Notes: generated by a model from the letters alone, not told the origin. DNA of 64,000 nucleotides from JBGAQP01 sp044220635 (GCA_044220635.1 JBGAQP010000020.1:1-64000); one strand, 5' to 3'; positions 49,480 through 58,656 are shown, numbered from the stretch's first letter. Made by a program: numbers and translations.

Positions 49480-50214
49480 ATGACCTATTGCGTCGCCCTG
49501 CGCCTCGACTCCGGGATGATCTTCGCCTCCGACTCGCGGACGAACGCGGGCGTGGACCACATCGCGAAGTTCTCGAAGATGCGCGTCTACGAGCGCCCCG
49601 AGGACCGGGTGATCGTGGTCCTGTCCTCCGGGAACCTCGCCATCACGCAGGGCGTGATCAACCTCCTCGACCGCCACGTCCACGCCGCCGAGGGCCAGGC
49701 GAGCATCTGGAACGTGGAGACCATGTACGACGCGGCGGACCTGGTGGGCGTGGCGCTGCGCGAGATGCAGAAGAAGGACGGGCCCTACCTCGCGCAGCAG
49801 AACATCGACGCCACCGCGAACCTGCTGGTCGGCGGGCAGATCCGCGGGGAGGCCCCCCGGCTCTTCCACGTCTACTCGCAGGGCAATTTCATCGAGGCGA
49901 CCGACGACACGCCCTTCTTCCAGCTCGGCGAGTCGAAGTCCGGCAAGCCCATCCTCGACCGCGTGATCACCATGGCCACGCCCCAGAAGGAAGCCGCCAA
50001 GTGCGTCCTCGTGTCCTTCGACTCCACCATGAAGTCCAACATCTCCGTGGGCCTGCCCATCGACCTGGTCTGGGTCCCGAGGGACAGCCTGAAGGTGGGG
50101 CTCCAGCACCGCATCGCGGAAGGCGACCCGTACTTCACGATGCTCAGCTCGCGCTGGGCCGCGGGCCTGCGGCGCGTGTTCAGCGAGATGCCCGACCCCG
50201 ACTGGCTCGAGTGA
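49480..50214 (+). CDS. Anbu, proteasome-like peptidase
   Basis: This is a 244-residue ancestral beta-subunit-type Ntn hydrolase. After loss of Met1, Thr2 becomes the N-terminal nucleophile (MTYCVALRLDSGMIFASDSR); the proteasome-type Asp (Asp18) and Lys (Lys33 in KFSKMRVYE) are in place. The rest matches Anbu (LLVGGQIRGEAPRLFHVYSQ, ISVGLPIDLVWVP). Anbu assembles into open rings and probably degrades or processes peptides. The neighbours (ATP-grasp, alpha-E, transglutaminase) are its usual partners. Confidence 0.94.
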   Translation: MTYCVALRLDSGMIFASDSRTNAGVDHIAKFSKMRVYERPEDRVIVVLSSGNLAITQGVINLLDRHVHAAEGQASIWNVETMYDAADLVGVALREMQKKDGPYLAQQNIDATANLLVGGQIRGEAPRLFHVYSQGNFIEATDDTPFFQLGESKSGKPILDRVITMATPQKEAAKCVLVSFDSTMKSNISVGLPIDLVWVPRDSLKVGLQHRIAEGDPYFTMLSSRWAAGLRRVFSEMPDPDWLE

Positions 50215-50245
50215 GCCCGGCGGCGGGGCGCCGGGGGCCCGCCCC

Positions 50246-53200
50246 ATGACGATCAAGGTCGCGCTGCACCACCGCACGCGCTACACCTTCGACCGCGCGG
50301 TCGCCCTCTCCGCCCACGAGGTGCGCCTGAGGCCGGCGGCGCACTGCCGCACGCCGATCGAGAGCTACTCGCTCAAGGTCCGCCCGGCGAAGCACTTCCT
50401 CAACTGGCAGCAGGACCCCTACGGCAACTGGCTCGCGCGCCTCGTCTTCCCGGAGAAGACCCGCGAGCTCGACATCACCGTGGACGTCGTCGCCGACATG
50501 ACGGTGGTGAACCCCTTCGATTTCTTCGTCGACCCCGCGGCCGAGCGCTTCCCCTTCGCCTACACGCCCGAGAACGTCCGCGAGCTCGCGCCCTACCTGG
50601 AGACCGAGCCCCTCACGCCGCTCGTCGCGCGCTGGATCGAGGACGCGCGCGGCCGCTTCCTCAGCGCGCCCATCAACACGATCGATTTCCTCGTCGCCCT
50701 CAACCACAAGCTCCAGGGCGACGTGCGCTACCTGATCCGCCTCGAGCACGGGATCCAGACGCCGGAGCAGACCCTCTCGCTCGCCGAGGGCTCGTGCCGC
50801 GATTCGGCCTGGCTGCTCGTGCAGGTCCTCCGGCACTTCGGCATCGCCGCGCGCTTCGCCTCGGGCTACCTCATCCAGCTCGTCGCCGACGTGAAGCCCC
50901 TCGACGGGCCGGCGGGCACGGACCGGGACTTCACGGACCTGCACGCCTGGTGCGAGGCCTACGTGCCGGGCGCGGGCTGGATCGGCCTCGATCCCACCTC
51001 GGGCCTGCTCGCGGGCGAAGGCCACATCCCGCTCGCCTGCACGGCGCTGCCCTCGAGCGCCGCGCCGGTCACCGGCTTCACGGACCCCTGCGAGGCCCGG
51101 CTCGCCTTCGAGATGACGGTCACCCGCATCCACGAGGACCCGCGGGTCACGCGTCCCTTCACCGACGCCCAGTGGGAGGAGATCGACGCGCTCGGCGCCC
51201 AGGTCGACCGCGAGCTCGCCGACGGCGACGTGCGCCTCACCCTGGGTGGCGAGCCCACCTTCGTGTCCATTGACGACATGGACGGGCCCGAGTGGAACTT
51301 CACGGCGCACTCGGAGCGCAAGCTCGCCCTCGCCGAGGACCTGCTGCGGCGCCTGCGGCGGCGTTTCGCGCCCGACGGCCTCCTGCTCCACGGGCAGGGC
51401 AAGTGGTATCCGGGCGAGCCGCTGCCGCGCTGGGCGCTCGCCTGTTACTGGCGCCGCGACGGGATTCCCCTCTGGCAGGACGAGAAGATCCTTCCCGGCC
51501 CCCACGACGAGGAGCGCGCCGACGCGGAGGACGCGCGCCGCTTCGCCACGGAGCTCGCCGCGGCGCTGGGGCTCGGCGCGGAGTTCGTGCTCCCCGCCTA
51601 CGAGGACGCCTGGAAGGTCCTGCGCGACGAGTCGAACCTGCCGCCCGACGTCGACCCGCTCGCCGAGGACCTCGCCGACGGGGTGGTGCGCGAGCAGCTG
51701 CGCCGCCAGCTCGCCGGCGGGATCGGCCGGCCCGTGGGCTACCTCCTGCCGCTGCGCCCGCACGCGCGCGCGAAACCCACGGCCGGCACGACCTGGGCGA
51801 GCTCGCCCTGGCCGCTGCGCCGCGGCCATGTCTTCCTCGCCGAGGGCGACTCCGCCATGGGCTACCGGCTGCCGCTCGCCTCGCTGCCCACCGAGCTGCC
51901 CGAGCACGAGGAGCCCGTCATCCCGACCGACCCCTTCGAGCGCCGCGACGGGCTCGGCAAGCGCAAGCCCGCGCGCCCGGCCGCCTCGGGAAAGCGCGGC
52001 GGCGCGACGAAGGCCGCGGGAGCCTCCCGCGGGATCGTGCGCACGGCGCTGTGCGTCGAGCCGCGCGGCGGGCGCCTCCACGTCTTCCTGCCGCCCCTCG
52101 CCCTGCTCGAGGACTTCGTGTCGCTCGTCCATGCCATCGAGGCCACCGCGGCCGCGCTCGCGCGGCCGGTGCGCCTCGAGGGTTATCCCCCACCCGAGGA
52201 CCCGAGGCTCGCGAAGCTCGCGATCACGCCCGACCCCGGCGTGATCGAGGTGAACGTCCAGCCCGCCTCGGACTGGGAAGAGCTCAAGCACCTGACCACG
52301 ACGCTCTACGAGGAGGCGCGCCTCGCGCGCCTCGGAACCGAGAAGTTCATGCTCGACGGCCGCCACACGGGGACGGGCGGCGGCAACCACGTCACGCTCG
52401 GCGGACCCACGGCCGCCGCGAGCCCGCTGCTGCGCCGCCCCGACCTCCTCGCGAGCCTCATCACCTACTGGCAGGTGCACCCCGCCCTCTCCTACCTCTT
52501 CTCGGGCACCTTCATCGGGCCCACGAGCCAGAGCCCGCGGGCGGACGAGGCGAGGAGCGACACCCTCTACGAGCTCGAGATCGCCCTCGAGCAGCTCGCG
52601 GCGCAGTTCGAGCCGGGCGAGGCGAACGAGAGGCCCTGGCTCGTGGACCGGATCCTGCGCAACTTCCTCGTCGACCTCACCGGCAACACCCACCGGGCGG
52701 AATTCTCGATCGACAAGCTCTACGCGCCGGGCAGCGCCACGGGGCGCCTCGGCCTGCTCGAGTTGCGCGCCTTCGAGATGCCGCCCCACGCGCGCATGAG
52801 CCTGCTGCAGATGCTCCTGCTGCGCGCGCTCGTCGCGCGCTTCTGGAAGGAGCCGTGCCGCACGAAGCTCGTCGACTGGGGCACGCGCCTGCACGACGAG
52901 TTCATGCTCCCGCACTTCGTCGCCCAGGACCTGCGCGACGTCATCGGCGACCTCGCGCACGCGGGCTACCCCTTCCGCGAGGAGTGGTTCGCGCCCTTCC
53001 TCGAGTTCCGCTTCCCGCGCTACGGCACCGTCGCCTTCGAGGGGATCGAGCTCGAGCTGCGCCAGGCGATCGAGCCCTGGCATGTGCTCGGCGAGGAGGT
53101 GACCCAGGCCGCGACCGCGCGCTACGTCGATTCGTCGGTCGAGCGGCTGCAGGTGAAGGCGACGCGCCTCAACGACTCGCGCCACGCCGTCGCGTGCAAC

Positions 53201-53566
53201 GGGCGCGTCGTGCCCATGGCGCCCACGGGCCGGCCGGGCGAGTACGTGGCGGGCGTGCGCTACCGCGCCTGGTCGCCGCCCTCGGCGCTGCATCCCACGA
53301 TCGGCGTGCACTCCCCGCTCGTCTTCGACGTCGTGGACCTCTGGAACTCGCGCTCGATCGGCGGCTGCACCTACCACGTGGTGCATCCCGGCGGGCGCAA
53401 CTACGACACCTTCCCGGTGAATGCGCTCGAGGCCGAGGCGCGGCGCGTGGCGCGCTTCCACGGGATGGGGCACACGCCGGGGCCGATGAGCGTGCGGCGC
53501 GAGGCGCGCAATCCCCGCTTTCCCACCACGCTCGACCTGCGCCGGGCGCCGCAGGCGCCCGACTGA
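50246..53566 (+). CDS. Transglutaminase-like domain fused to DUF2126 (amidoligase-like)
   Basis: This is an 1106-residue two-part protein. Residues 1-300 are a bacterial transglutaminase N domain plus catalytic core with Cys184 (SLAEGSCRDSAWL), His233 (DLHAWCEAY) and Asp249 (GLDPTSG). Residues 320-1100 are DUF2126, with RLTLGGEPTFVSIDDMDGPE, GRHTGTGGGNHVTLGGPTA and FSGTFIGPTSQSPRADEARS; this family has been linked to glutamine-synthetase-like COOH-NH2 ligases. The fusion joins a peptide-cleaving/transfer fold with a probable ligase. It is 31 bases after anbu, the last gene of the unit. Confidence 0.92.
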   Translation: MTIKVALHHRTRYTFDRAVALSAHEVRLRPAAHCRTPIESYSLKVRPAKHFLNWQQDPYGNWLARLVFPEKTRELDITVDVVADMTVVNPFDFFVDPAAERFPFAYTPENVRELAPYLETEPLTPLVARWIEDARGRFLSAPINTIDFLVALNHKLQGDVRYLIRLEHGIQTPEQTLSLAEGSCRDSAWLLVQVLRHFGIAARFASGYLIQLVADVKPLDGPAGTDRDFTDLHAWCEAYVPGAGWIGLDPTSGLLAGEGHIPLACTALPSSAAPVTGFTDPCEARLAFEMTVTRIHEDPRVTRPFTDAQWEEIDALGAQVDRELADGDVRLTLGGEPTFVSIDDMDGPEWNFTAHSERKLALAEDLLRRLRRRFAPDGLLLHGQGKWYPGEPLPRWALACYWRRDGIPLWQDEKILPGPHDEERADAEDARRFATELAAALGLGAEFVLPAYEDAWKVLRDESNLPPDVDPLAEDLADGVVREQLRRQLAGGIGRPVGYLLPLRPHARAKPTAGTTWASSPWPLRRGHVFLAEGDSAMGYRLPLASLPTELPEHEEPVIPTDPFERRDGLGKRKPARPAASGKRGGATKAAGASRGIVRTALCVEPRGGRLHVFLPPLALLEDFVSLVHAIEATAAALARPVRLEGYPPPEDPRLAKLAITPDPGVIEVNVQPASDWEELKHLTTTLYEEARLARLGTEKFMLDGRHTGTGGGNHVTLGGPTAAASPLLRRPDLLASLITYWQVHPALSYLFSGTFIGPTSQSPRADEARSDTLYELEIALEQLAAQFEPGEANERPWLVDRILRNFLVDLTGNTHRAEFSIDKLYAPGSATGRLGLLELRAFEMPPHARMSLLQMLLLRALVARFWKEPCRTKLVDWGTRLHDEFMLPHFVAQDLRDVIGDLAHAGYPFREEWFAPFLEFRFPRYGTVAFEGIELELRQAIEPWHVLGEEVTQAATARYVDSSVERLQVKATRLNDSRHAVACNGRVVPMAPTGRPGEYVAGVRYRAWSPPSALHPTIGVHSPLVFDVVDLWNSRSIGGCTYHVVHPGGRNYDTFPVNALEAEARRVARFHGMGHTPGPMSVRREARNPRFPTTLDLRRAPQAPD

Positions 53567-53636
53567 TGGACCGCGCGTTTCGGCTTGGGGCCCGGCTCGG
53601 CTAGAATTGCACCATCCAAACGCCGGGGAACCCGAA

Positions 53637-54116
53637 ATGAAGAAAGCCCTTGTCACCCTTCTCGCCGCCACCTTCCTGGGCGCGGCCGTGCCCGTCCTCG
53701 CGCAGGACAAGCCCGCCACCGATCCCGCCGCCCTCCAGGCGCTGCGCGAGAAGCTGCGTACCGACAAGAAGGCGGTCGTCGCGAAGAACATGGTGCTCAG
53801 CGAGGCCGAGGCGGCGAAGTTCTGGCCCCTCTACGAGGCCTACCAGAAGGCGCTCGTGCCGATCAACCAGCGCTTCAACCGCGCGATCCTCGACTACGTC
53901 GCGGCCGAGAGCTCGATGACCGACAAGAACGCGAAACGCATCATGGAGGAGGTCGCCGCGGCCGACGACGCCGAGTCGAAGCTGCGCCGCTCGCACTTCG
54001 GCAAGCTCTCGAGCGCGATCTCGGCGAAGAAGGCCGCCCGCTACCTCCAGATCGAGAACAAGATCCGGGCGCTGGAGCGCTTCGACCAGGCCGCGGCGAT
54101 CCCGCTGGTCCAGTAG
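53637..54116 (+). CDS. Small periplasmic helical protein
   Basis: This is a 159-residue exported protein. The signal peptide is MKKALVTLLAATFLGAAVPVLAQ. The mature part is charged and helical (REKLRTDKKAVVAKNMVLSE, AEAAKFWPLYEAYQKALVPI, RRSHFGKLSSAISAKKAARY), with the spacing of Spy/CpxP-like or related LTXXQ-type stress proteins, though no LTxxQ motif is present. A chaperone-like role is a guess. An ATG ten codons upstream lacks a signal sequence. TAGAAT at 53602 may be its -10. It precedes the crystallin-like gene by 15 bases. Confidence 0.75.
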   Translation: MKKALVTLLAATFLGAAVPVLAQDKPATDPAALQALREKLRTDKKAVVAKNMVLSEAEAAKFWPLYEAYQKALVPINQRFNRAILDYVAAESSMTDKNAKRIMEEVAAADDAESKLRRSHFGKLSSAISAKKAARYLQIENKIRALERFDQAAAIPLVQ

Positions 54117-54131
54117 CGGCGCGCCCCGCCG

Positions 54132-55082
54132 ATGCAGCCCGCGCGCGGCCTCCGGGTCGCCCTCGCCCTCCTCGCCGCCTGCGGCGCGGCCGTCGCGGGC
54201 GAGATCGTGATCTACGAGCACGCCGACTACCGGGGCCGGTCCCTCACGATCCGCCAGGCCGCGAGCGACCTCGAGGCGATGGGCATGAACGACCGCGTCT
54301 CCTCGCTCGTGGTGCGAAGCGGCACCTGGCGGCTGTGCACCGACGCGGGTTTCCGCGGCCAGTGCCACGATTTCGCCCCCGGCGAATACCGCAACCTCGA
54401 CGAGTCGCTGAACGACCGCTTCTCTTCGCTCGGCGAGGTCGCGCAGGCGACGGTCCTGCGCGGGGAGCAGCAAAGGCTCGGCGCCTACGCGAGCGCGGGC
54501 GCGGCCACGCTCTACGAGGACGAGGGCTTCCAGGGCTCCGCGGTCGAGGTCCGCGCCTCCTCGCCCAACCTCGAGCTCGCGGGATTCAACGACCGCGCGC
54601 GCTCGCTCGTCGTGCACCAGGGCTACTGGACCCTGTGCGAGCACGCGGATTACCGCGGCGACTGCCGGAGCTTCGGCCCGGGGCGCTACGAGAGCCTCGA
54701 CGGGAAGATCGGTGGGCGCGTCTCCTCGATGCGCCTCGCCGGAGGAACCGATCCCGCGGCCCGCGAGCCCGCCCCGCGCTGGGGCGGCGGCGGATCGCGC
54801 GCCGTGCTCTACGAGCAGGGAAACTTCGGCGGCCGCAGCCTCGTGATCGACGCCGAGGTGGTCGCGGACTTCGCGCGCGCCGGATTCAACGACCGCGCGG
54901 CCTCGATGCGCATCGAGGGCGGCTACTGGATCTTCTGCTCGGATGCCGGGTTCCAGGGCGAGTGCCGGACCTTCGGCCCGGGCGACCATGCCGCGCTCGA
55001 AGGCGCGATGGCGCGGCGCATCTCCTCGGGGCGACGCATCCACCCGCGCTACCCCTACGCCTCGGCTCCCGCCTGGCGGTAG
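54132..55082 (+). CDS. Exported beta/gamma-crystallin-like protein, three domains
   Basis: This is a 316-residue protein with a signal peptide (RVALALLAACGAAVAG). Three beta/gamma-crystallin domains follow (about 24-103, 123-205, 225-305), each with two Greek keys. Key features are IYEHADYRGRSLTI, LYEDEGFQGSAVEV and LYEQGNFGGRSLVI, followed by Gly-x-Trp (GTWRLC) or Gly-Tyr-Trp (GYWTLC, GYWIFC) and the Ca-type N-D-R-x-x-S loops (NDRVSS, NDRFSS, NDRARS, NDRAAS; degenerate GGRVSS and the last). Paired cysteines in each domain (for example LCTDAGFRGQC) could be disulfides. Likely a calcium-stabilised secreted or surface protein; no enzyme activity is expected. Confidence 0.88.
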   Translation: MQPARGLRVALALLAACGAAVAGEIVIYEHADYRGRSLTIRQAASDLEAMGMNDRVSSLVVRSGTWRLCTDAGFRGQCHDFAPGEYRNLDESLNDRFSSLGEVAQATVLRGEQQRLGAYASAGAATLYEDEGFQGSAVEVRASSPNLELAGFNDRARSLVVHQGYWTLCEHADYRGDCRSFGPGRYESLDGKIGGRVSSMRLAGGTDPAAREPAPRWGGGGSRAVLYEQGNFGGRSLVIDAEVVADFARAGFNDRAASMRIEGGYWIFCSDAGFQGECRTFGPGDHAALEGAMARRISSGRRIHPRYPYASAPAWR

Positions 55083-55092
55083 CCGCGCGGCT

Positions 55093-55719
55093 TCAGGTCG
55101 CGAGGACGATCTCGAGCCGGCCGCGGAGCGCCGCGCCGCCGCCCTCCAGGCGCATCGTGACGAGCCTCGCCTCGCGCCCCAGGCCGCGGTAGAGGAAGTC
55201 GCGCTCGTTGCCCGGTTCGCCCTCGACGAACATCTGCGAGGTGAGGACGCGGCGCTCGCCCACGAGCACCGTGAAGTGGATGTGGGGCGTGCGTCCCGGA
55301 TAGGGCGCGGGCCTGATCGTGCGGAAGCGATAGCGCCCCTCGGCGTCCGCCCGGTCCACGCCCCAGCCCTGGAAGCGCGCGTCGCCCGACGCGGCCGGCT
55401 CGCCGACGAGGTGGTACTGGCCGAAGGCGTCGCACTGCCAGATCTCGATGGCCGCGCCCGCCACGGGCCGGCCGCGCCGGTCGAGGATGCGCCCGCCGAG
55501 GTCGAGGATCGTTCCCGCGGCGATGCCCGCCGCGCCCGGGACCCGAGTGAGGTCGTTGTCGCGCTCCGGGGGCGCCTCGCGGGGGTAGAAGGGCCCCTCG
55601 GTCATGCGCGGGGTCGGCGGGAGCTCGTCCGCGGCGAGCGCCGGGGTCGCGACGAGGGGCGCGAGGGCGACCGCCCCCATCCGGGCGAGGACGATGCGGC
55701 GGCGCGGGGAATGCGTCAT
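55093..55719 (-). CDS. Exported intradiol ring-cleavage dioxygenase-like protein
   Basis: This is a 208-residue non-heme Fe(III) dioxygenase-fold protein. All four iron ligands are present: Tyr102 (IWQCDAFGQYH), Tyr140, His146 and His148 (PYPGRTPHIHF). The protocatechuate-type GPFYP and RFRTIRPAPYP blocks are present. Unlike catabolic PcaH/CatA, it carries an N-terminal export signal with a twin-arginine-like SPRRRIVLARMG, suggesting Tat export of a folded iron protein. No partner subunit or aromatic pathway gene is adjacent. It is convergent with the crystallin-like gene, with a 10-base gap. Confidence 0.85.
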   Translation of the reverse strand: MTHSPRRRIVLARMGAVALAPLVATPALAADELPPTPRMTEGPFYPREAPPERDNDLTRVPGAAGIAAGTILDLGGRILDRRGRPVAGAAIEIWQCDAFGQYHLVGEPAASGDARFQGWGVDRADAEGRYRFRTIRPAPYPGRTPHIHFTVLVGERRVLTSQMFVEGEPGNERDFLYRGLGREARLVTMRLEGGGAALRGRLEIVLAT

Positions 55720-55851
55720 GGGAACTCCCGGGGCGAGATGGGAAGTGTGTCCGCATTCCGGGCCCCGAGTTCCCTGTCCTGAGTCAAATCGCGGCTTCTC
55801 GGCGGCGCGCTAGACTGCATGTTCCCTTTGGCAGCGTCCGGAGCACCCTCC

Positions 55852-57222
55852 ATGTCCGATTCGGTCAAGTACGTCCTCGACGAAACCCGCATCCCCCGCG
55901 CCTGGTACAACCTCCAGGCCGACCTCCCGAAGCCGCTTCCTCCCGTGCTGCACCCCGGGACGAAGAAGCCCGTGGGCCCCGACGACCTGGCGCCCCTCTT
56001 CCCCATGGAGCTGATCCTCCAGGAAGTGTCCACGGAGCGCGAGATCGAGATCCCACGGCCGGTGCGCGACGTCTACCGCCAGTGGCGGCCCACGCCGCTC
56101 TACCGCGCCCGGCGCCTCGAGGCCGCGCTCCAGACCCCCGCGAAGATCTACTACAAGTACGAAGGCGTCTCCCCGGCCGGCAGCCACAAGCCCAACACCG
56201 CGGTCGCCCAGGCGTTCTACAACAGGGAAGCGGGAGTCAAGCGCCTCGCCACGGAAACCGGCGCGGGCCAGTGGGGCTCCTCGCTCGCCTTCGCGGGCAG
56301 CCTCTTCGGGCTCCAGGTGCAGGTCTTCATGGTGCGCGTGTCCTACGACCAGAAGCCCTACCGGCGCGCGCTCATGGAAACCTACGGGGCCTCGTGCATC
56401 CCCTCGCCCTCGAAGGAGACCCAGGCGGGCCGCGCGATCCTCGCCCAGCGCGCGGACCACCCCGGCAGCCTCGGCATCGCGATCTCGGAAGCGGTCGAGG
56501 TGGCGGCCCAGCGCGAGGACACGAAGTACGCGCTCGGCAGCGTCCTCAACCACGTCCTGCTCCACCAGACGGTGATCGGGCAGGAGGCGATCGCCCAGCT
56601 CGAGATGGCGGGCGACTACCCCGACGTGATCGTGGGCTGCACCGGCGGGGGCTCCAACTTCGCCGGGATCGTCTTCCCCTTTCTCGGCCGGCAGCTTCGC
56701 GGCGGGCCGAGGATCCGCATCGTCGCGGTCGAGCCCGCGGCCTGCCCGAGCCTCACGCGCGGGAAGTACGCCTACGATTTCGGCGACACCGGCCACCTCA
56801 CGCCGCTCACCAAGATGCACACCCTGGGATCGACCTTCACGCCGCCGGGCTTCCACGCCGGGGGGCTTCGCTACCACGGCATGGCGCCCCTCGTGAGCCA
56901 CCTGAAGGAGCTCGGGCTGATCGACGCGGTCGCCTACCACCAGTCGAAGGTGTTCGACGCGGGCGTGACCTTCGCGCGCGCCGAGGGCATCGTGCCCGCG
57001 CCCGAGGCCAACCACGCGGTGAAGGGCGCGATCGACGAGGCGCTGCGCTGCAAGGAGGAGGGCACCGCGCGCACCATCCTCTTCAACCTCTGCGGCCACG
57101 GCCACTTCGACATGCAGGCCTACATCGACTACTTCGACGGCCGGTTGAAGGACCTCGACTACGACGAGGCCGAGCTCGCCATGGCGCTCGCGGGCCTGCC
57201 CTCGGTCGCGGCCGCCGCATGA
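55852..57222 (+). CDS. TrpB2-type tryptophan synthase beta-like PLP enzyme
   Basis: This is a 456-residue PLP beta-family enzyme of the TrpB2 class (about 60 residues longer than TrpB1, with the N-terminal extension SVKYVLDETRIPRAWYNLQ). The PLP lysine is Lys113 in GSHKPNTA, the phosphate-binding loop is GCTGGGSNF, and GAGQWGSS carries the substrate carboxylate site. No trpA is adjacent, so the enzyme may synthesise tryptophan from indole and serine on its own or act on another indole. The ATG at 55852 has GGAG upstream; the one at 55819 is next to a TAGACT -10-like hexamer. It overlaps the next gene as ATGA. Confidence 0.9.
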   Translation: MSDSVKYVLDETRIPRAWYNLQADLPKPLPPVLHPGTKKPVGPDDLAPLFPMELILQEVSTEREIEIPRPVRDVYRQWRPTPLYRARRLEAALQTPAKIYYKYEGVSPAGSHKPNTAVAQAFYNREAGVKRLATETGAGQWGSSLAFAGSLFGLQVQVFMVRVSYDQKPYRRALMETYGASCIPSPSKETQAGRAILAQRADHPGSLGIAISEAVEVAAQREDTKYALGSVLNHVLLHQTVIGQEAIAQLEMAGDYPDVIVGCTGGGSNFAGIVFPFLGRQLRGGPRIRIVAVEPAACPSLTRGKYAYDFGDTGHLTPLTKMHTLGSTFTPPGFHAGGLRYHGMAPLVSHLKELGLIDAVAYHQSKVFDAGVTFARAEGIVPAPEANHAVKGAIDEALRCKEEGTARTILFNLCGHGHFDMQAYIDYFDGRLKDLDYDEAELAMALAGLPSVAAAA

Positions 57223-58541
57223 GGGGGGCGAGGGCGCTCGCCGCGCTCGCGCTCGCCTTCGCCGCCCTCCCCGGCACCGCCTCCGGGGAGGGCCTCGTCG
57301 ATCGCGCCGAGGCCCTCGCCCGCGAGGCCGAGCCGCGCGTGATCGAATGGCGCCGGCACATCCACCGAAACCCGGAGCTCTCCTACGAGGAGCGCGAGAC
57401 CGCGGCCTTCATCGCCGCGCGGCTGCGCGCGATGCCGGGGATCGAGGTGCGCACCGGGATCGCGAAGACCGGGGTCAAGGCGGTGCTTCGCGGCGCCCGC
57501 CCCGGGCCCGTGGTGGCGCTGCGCGCCGACATGGACGCGCTGCCCGTCGAGGAGAAGTCGGGCCTTCCCTTCGCCTCGCGCGCGAAGGCGCCGTGGAAGG
57601 GCAAGGACACCTTCGTCGCCCACGCCTGCGGCCACGACACGCACGTGGCGATGCTGCTCGGCGCCGCCGAGGTGCTCTCGCGGCTTCGGGCGGAGCTCGC
57701 GGGCACCGTGGTCTTCCTCTTCCAGCCCGCGGAGGAATGGGGCGAGCCGGGCGGCACGATCCCGAGCGGGGCGGTGGCTATGGTGCGCGAGGGCGCGCTC
57801 GCCGACCCGAAGGTGGATTTCGTCCTCGGCCAGCACATCGGCGCGGAAGCGCCCTCGCGAACGCTGCGCTACCGCCGCGGCGCGCTCATGGCGAGCGCCG
57901 ACGATTTCGAGATCGTCGTGAAGGGCAAGGGCACCCACGGCGCCTTCCCCTGGAAGGGGCGCGACCCGATCGTCGTCGCCGCCCAGATCACGCTCGCGCT
58001 CCAGGGCATCGTCGGCCGCGAGATGGACCTCGTCGAGGAAGGGCCCGTGGTCGTCTCGATCGGCTCGTTCCAGGCCGGGAACCGCGAGAACATCATCCCC
58101 GAGGAGGCCCGGCTCGCGGGCACGATCCGCTCGCTTTCGGGCAAAAGCCGCGTGGCGGCCCGCGAGAGCCTCCAGCGCAAGGCGGAGAAGATCGCCGAGG
58201 CCTCGGGGCTCACGGCCGAGGTCCGCTTCCTCCTCGGCCCGCCGCCGCTGCTCAACCACCCCGCCCTCGCCGATCGCGTGGTCCCGGCCCTCGAGCGCGC
58301 CGCCGGCCCCGGCCGCGCCTTCGAGGTGCCGCCCATCATGGCCGCCGAGGACTTCGGCGCCTACGCGGAAGGCGGCATCCCGACGATGTACTGGTTCCTC
58401 GCCGCCTCGCCCCACGGCGAGCGCCCCGGGGCGCCCAACCACTCGCCCGAGTTCGCGGTCGACGAGGCCGCGCTCGCCGTGGGCGTGCGCGCCCTCGTGG
58501 GCGCGACGCTCGAGATCCTGCGCCGACCCGCGGGAGTTTGA
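57219..58541 (+). CDS. Exported M20 family amidohydrolase
   Basis: This is a 440-residue zinc/manganese amidohydrolase (hippurate/IAA-amino-acid hydrolase type). A signal peptide (ALAALALAFAALPGTASG) places it in the periplasm. Metal-binding residues are in AHACGHDTHVAML (His139 and Asp140 near position 140), VFLFQPAEEWGEPGG (Glu-Glu) and the dimerisation-domain His in KGTHGAFPWKGRDP. The start overlaps the TrpB2 stop (ATGA). The pairing suggests release of an amino acid or indole conjugate handled with TrpB2, but the substrate is not shown by the sequence. Confidence 0.9.
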   Translation: MRGARALAALALAFAALPGTASGEGLVDRAEALAREAEPRVIEWRRHIHRNPELSYEERETAAFIAARLRAMPGIEVRTGIAKTGVKAVLRGARPGPVVALRADMDALPVEEKSGLPFASRAKAPWKGKDTFVAHACGHDTHVAMLLGAAEVLSRLRAELAGTVVFLFQPAEEWGEPGGTIPSGAVAMVREGALADPKVDFVLGQHIGAEAPSRTLRYRRGALMASADDFEIVVKGKGTHGAFPWKGRDPIVVAAQITLALQGIVGREMDLVEEGPVVVSIGSFQAGNRENIIPEEARLAGTIRSLSGKSRVAARESLQRKAEKIAEASGLTAEVRFLLGPPPLLNHPALADRVVPALERAAGPGRAFEVPPIMAAEDFGAYAEGGIPTMYWFLAASPHGERPGAPNHSPEFAVDEAALAVGVRALVGATLEILRRPAGV

Positions 58542-58656
58542 CGTTCGTCAATCGCGCGCCGGCGGCGCACGATAGTCTTGCGGCCATGGCAGCCAAAGGG
58601 CCGGACCGTCCGGCTCGCCTCACCGCGAGGAGCGCGAGCATGGCAGGGCACGAGAA

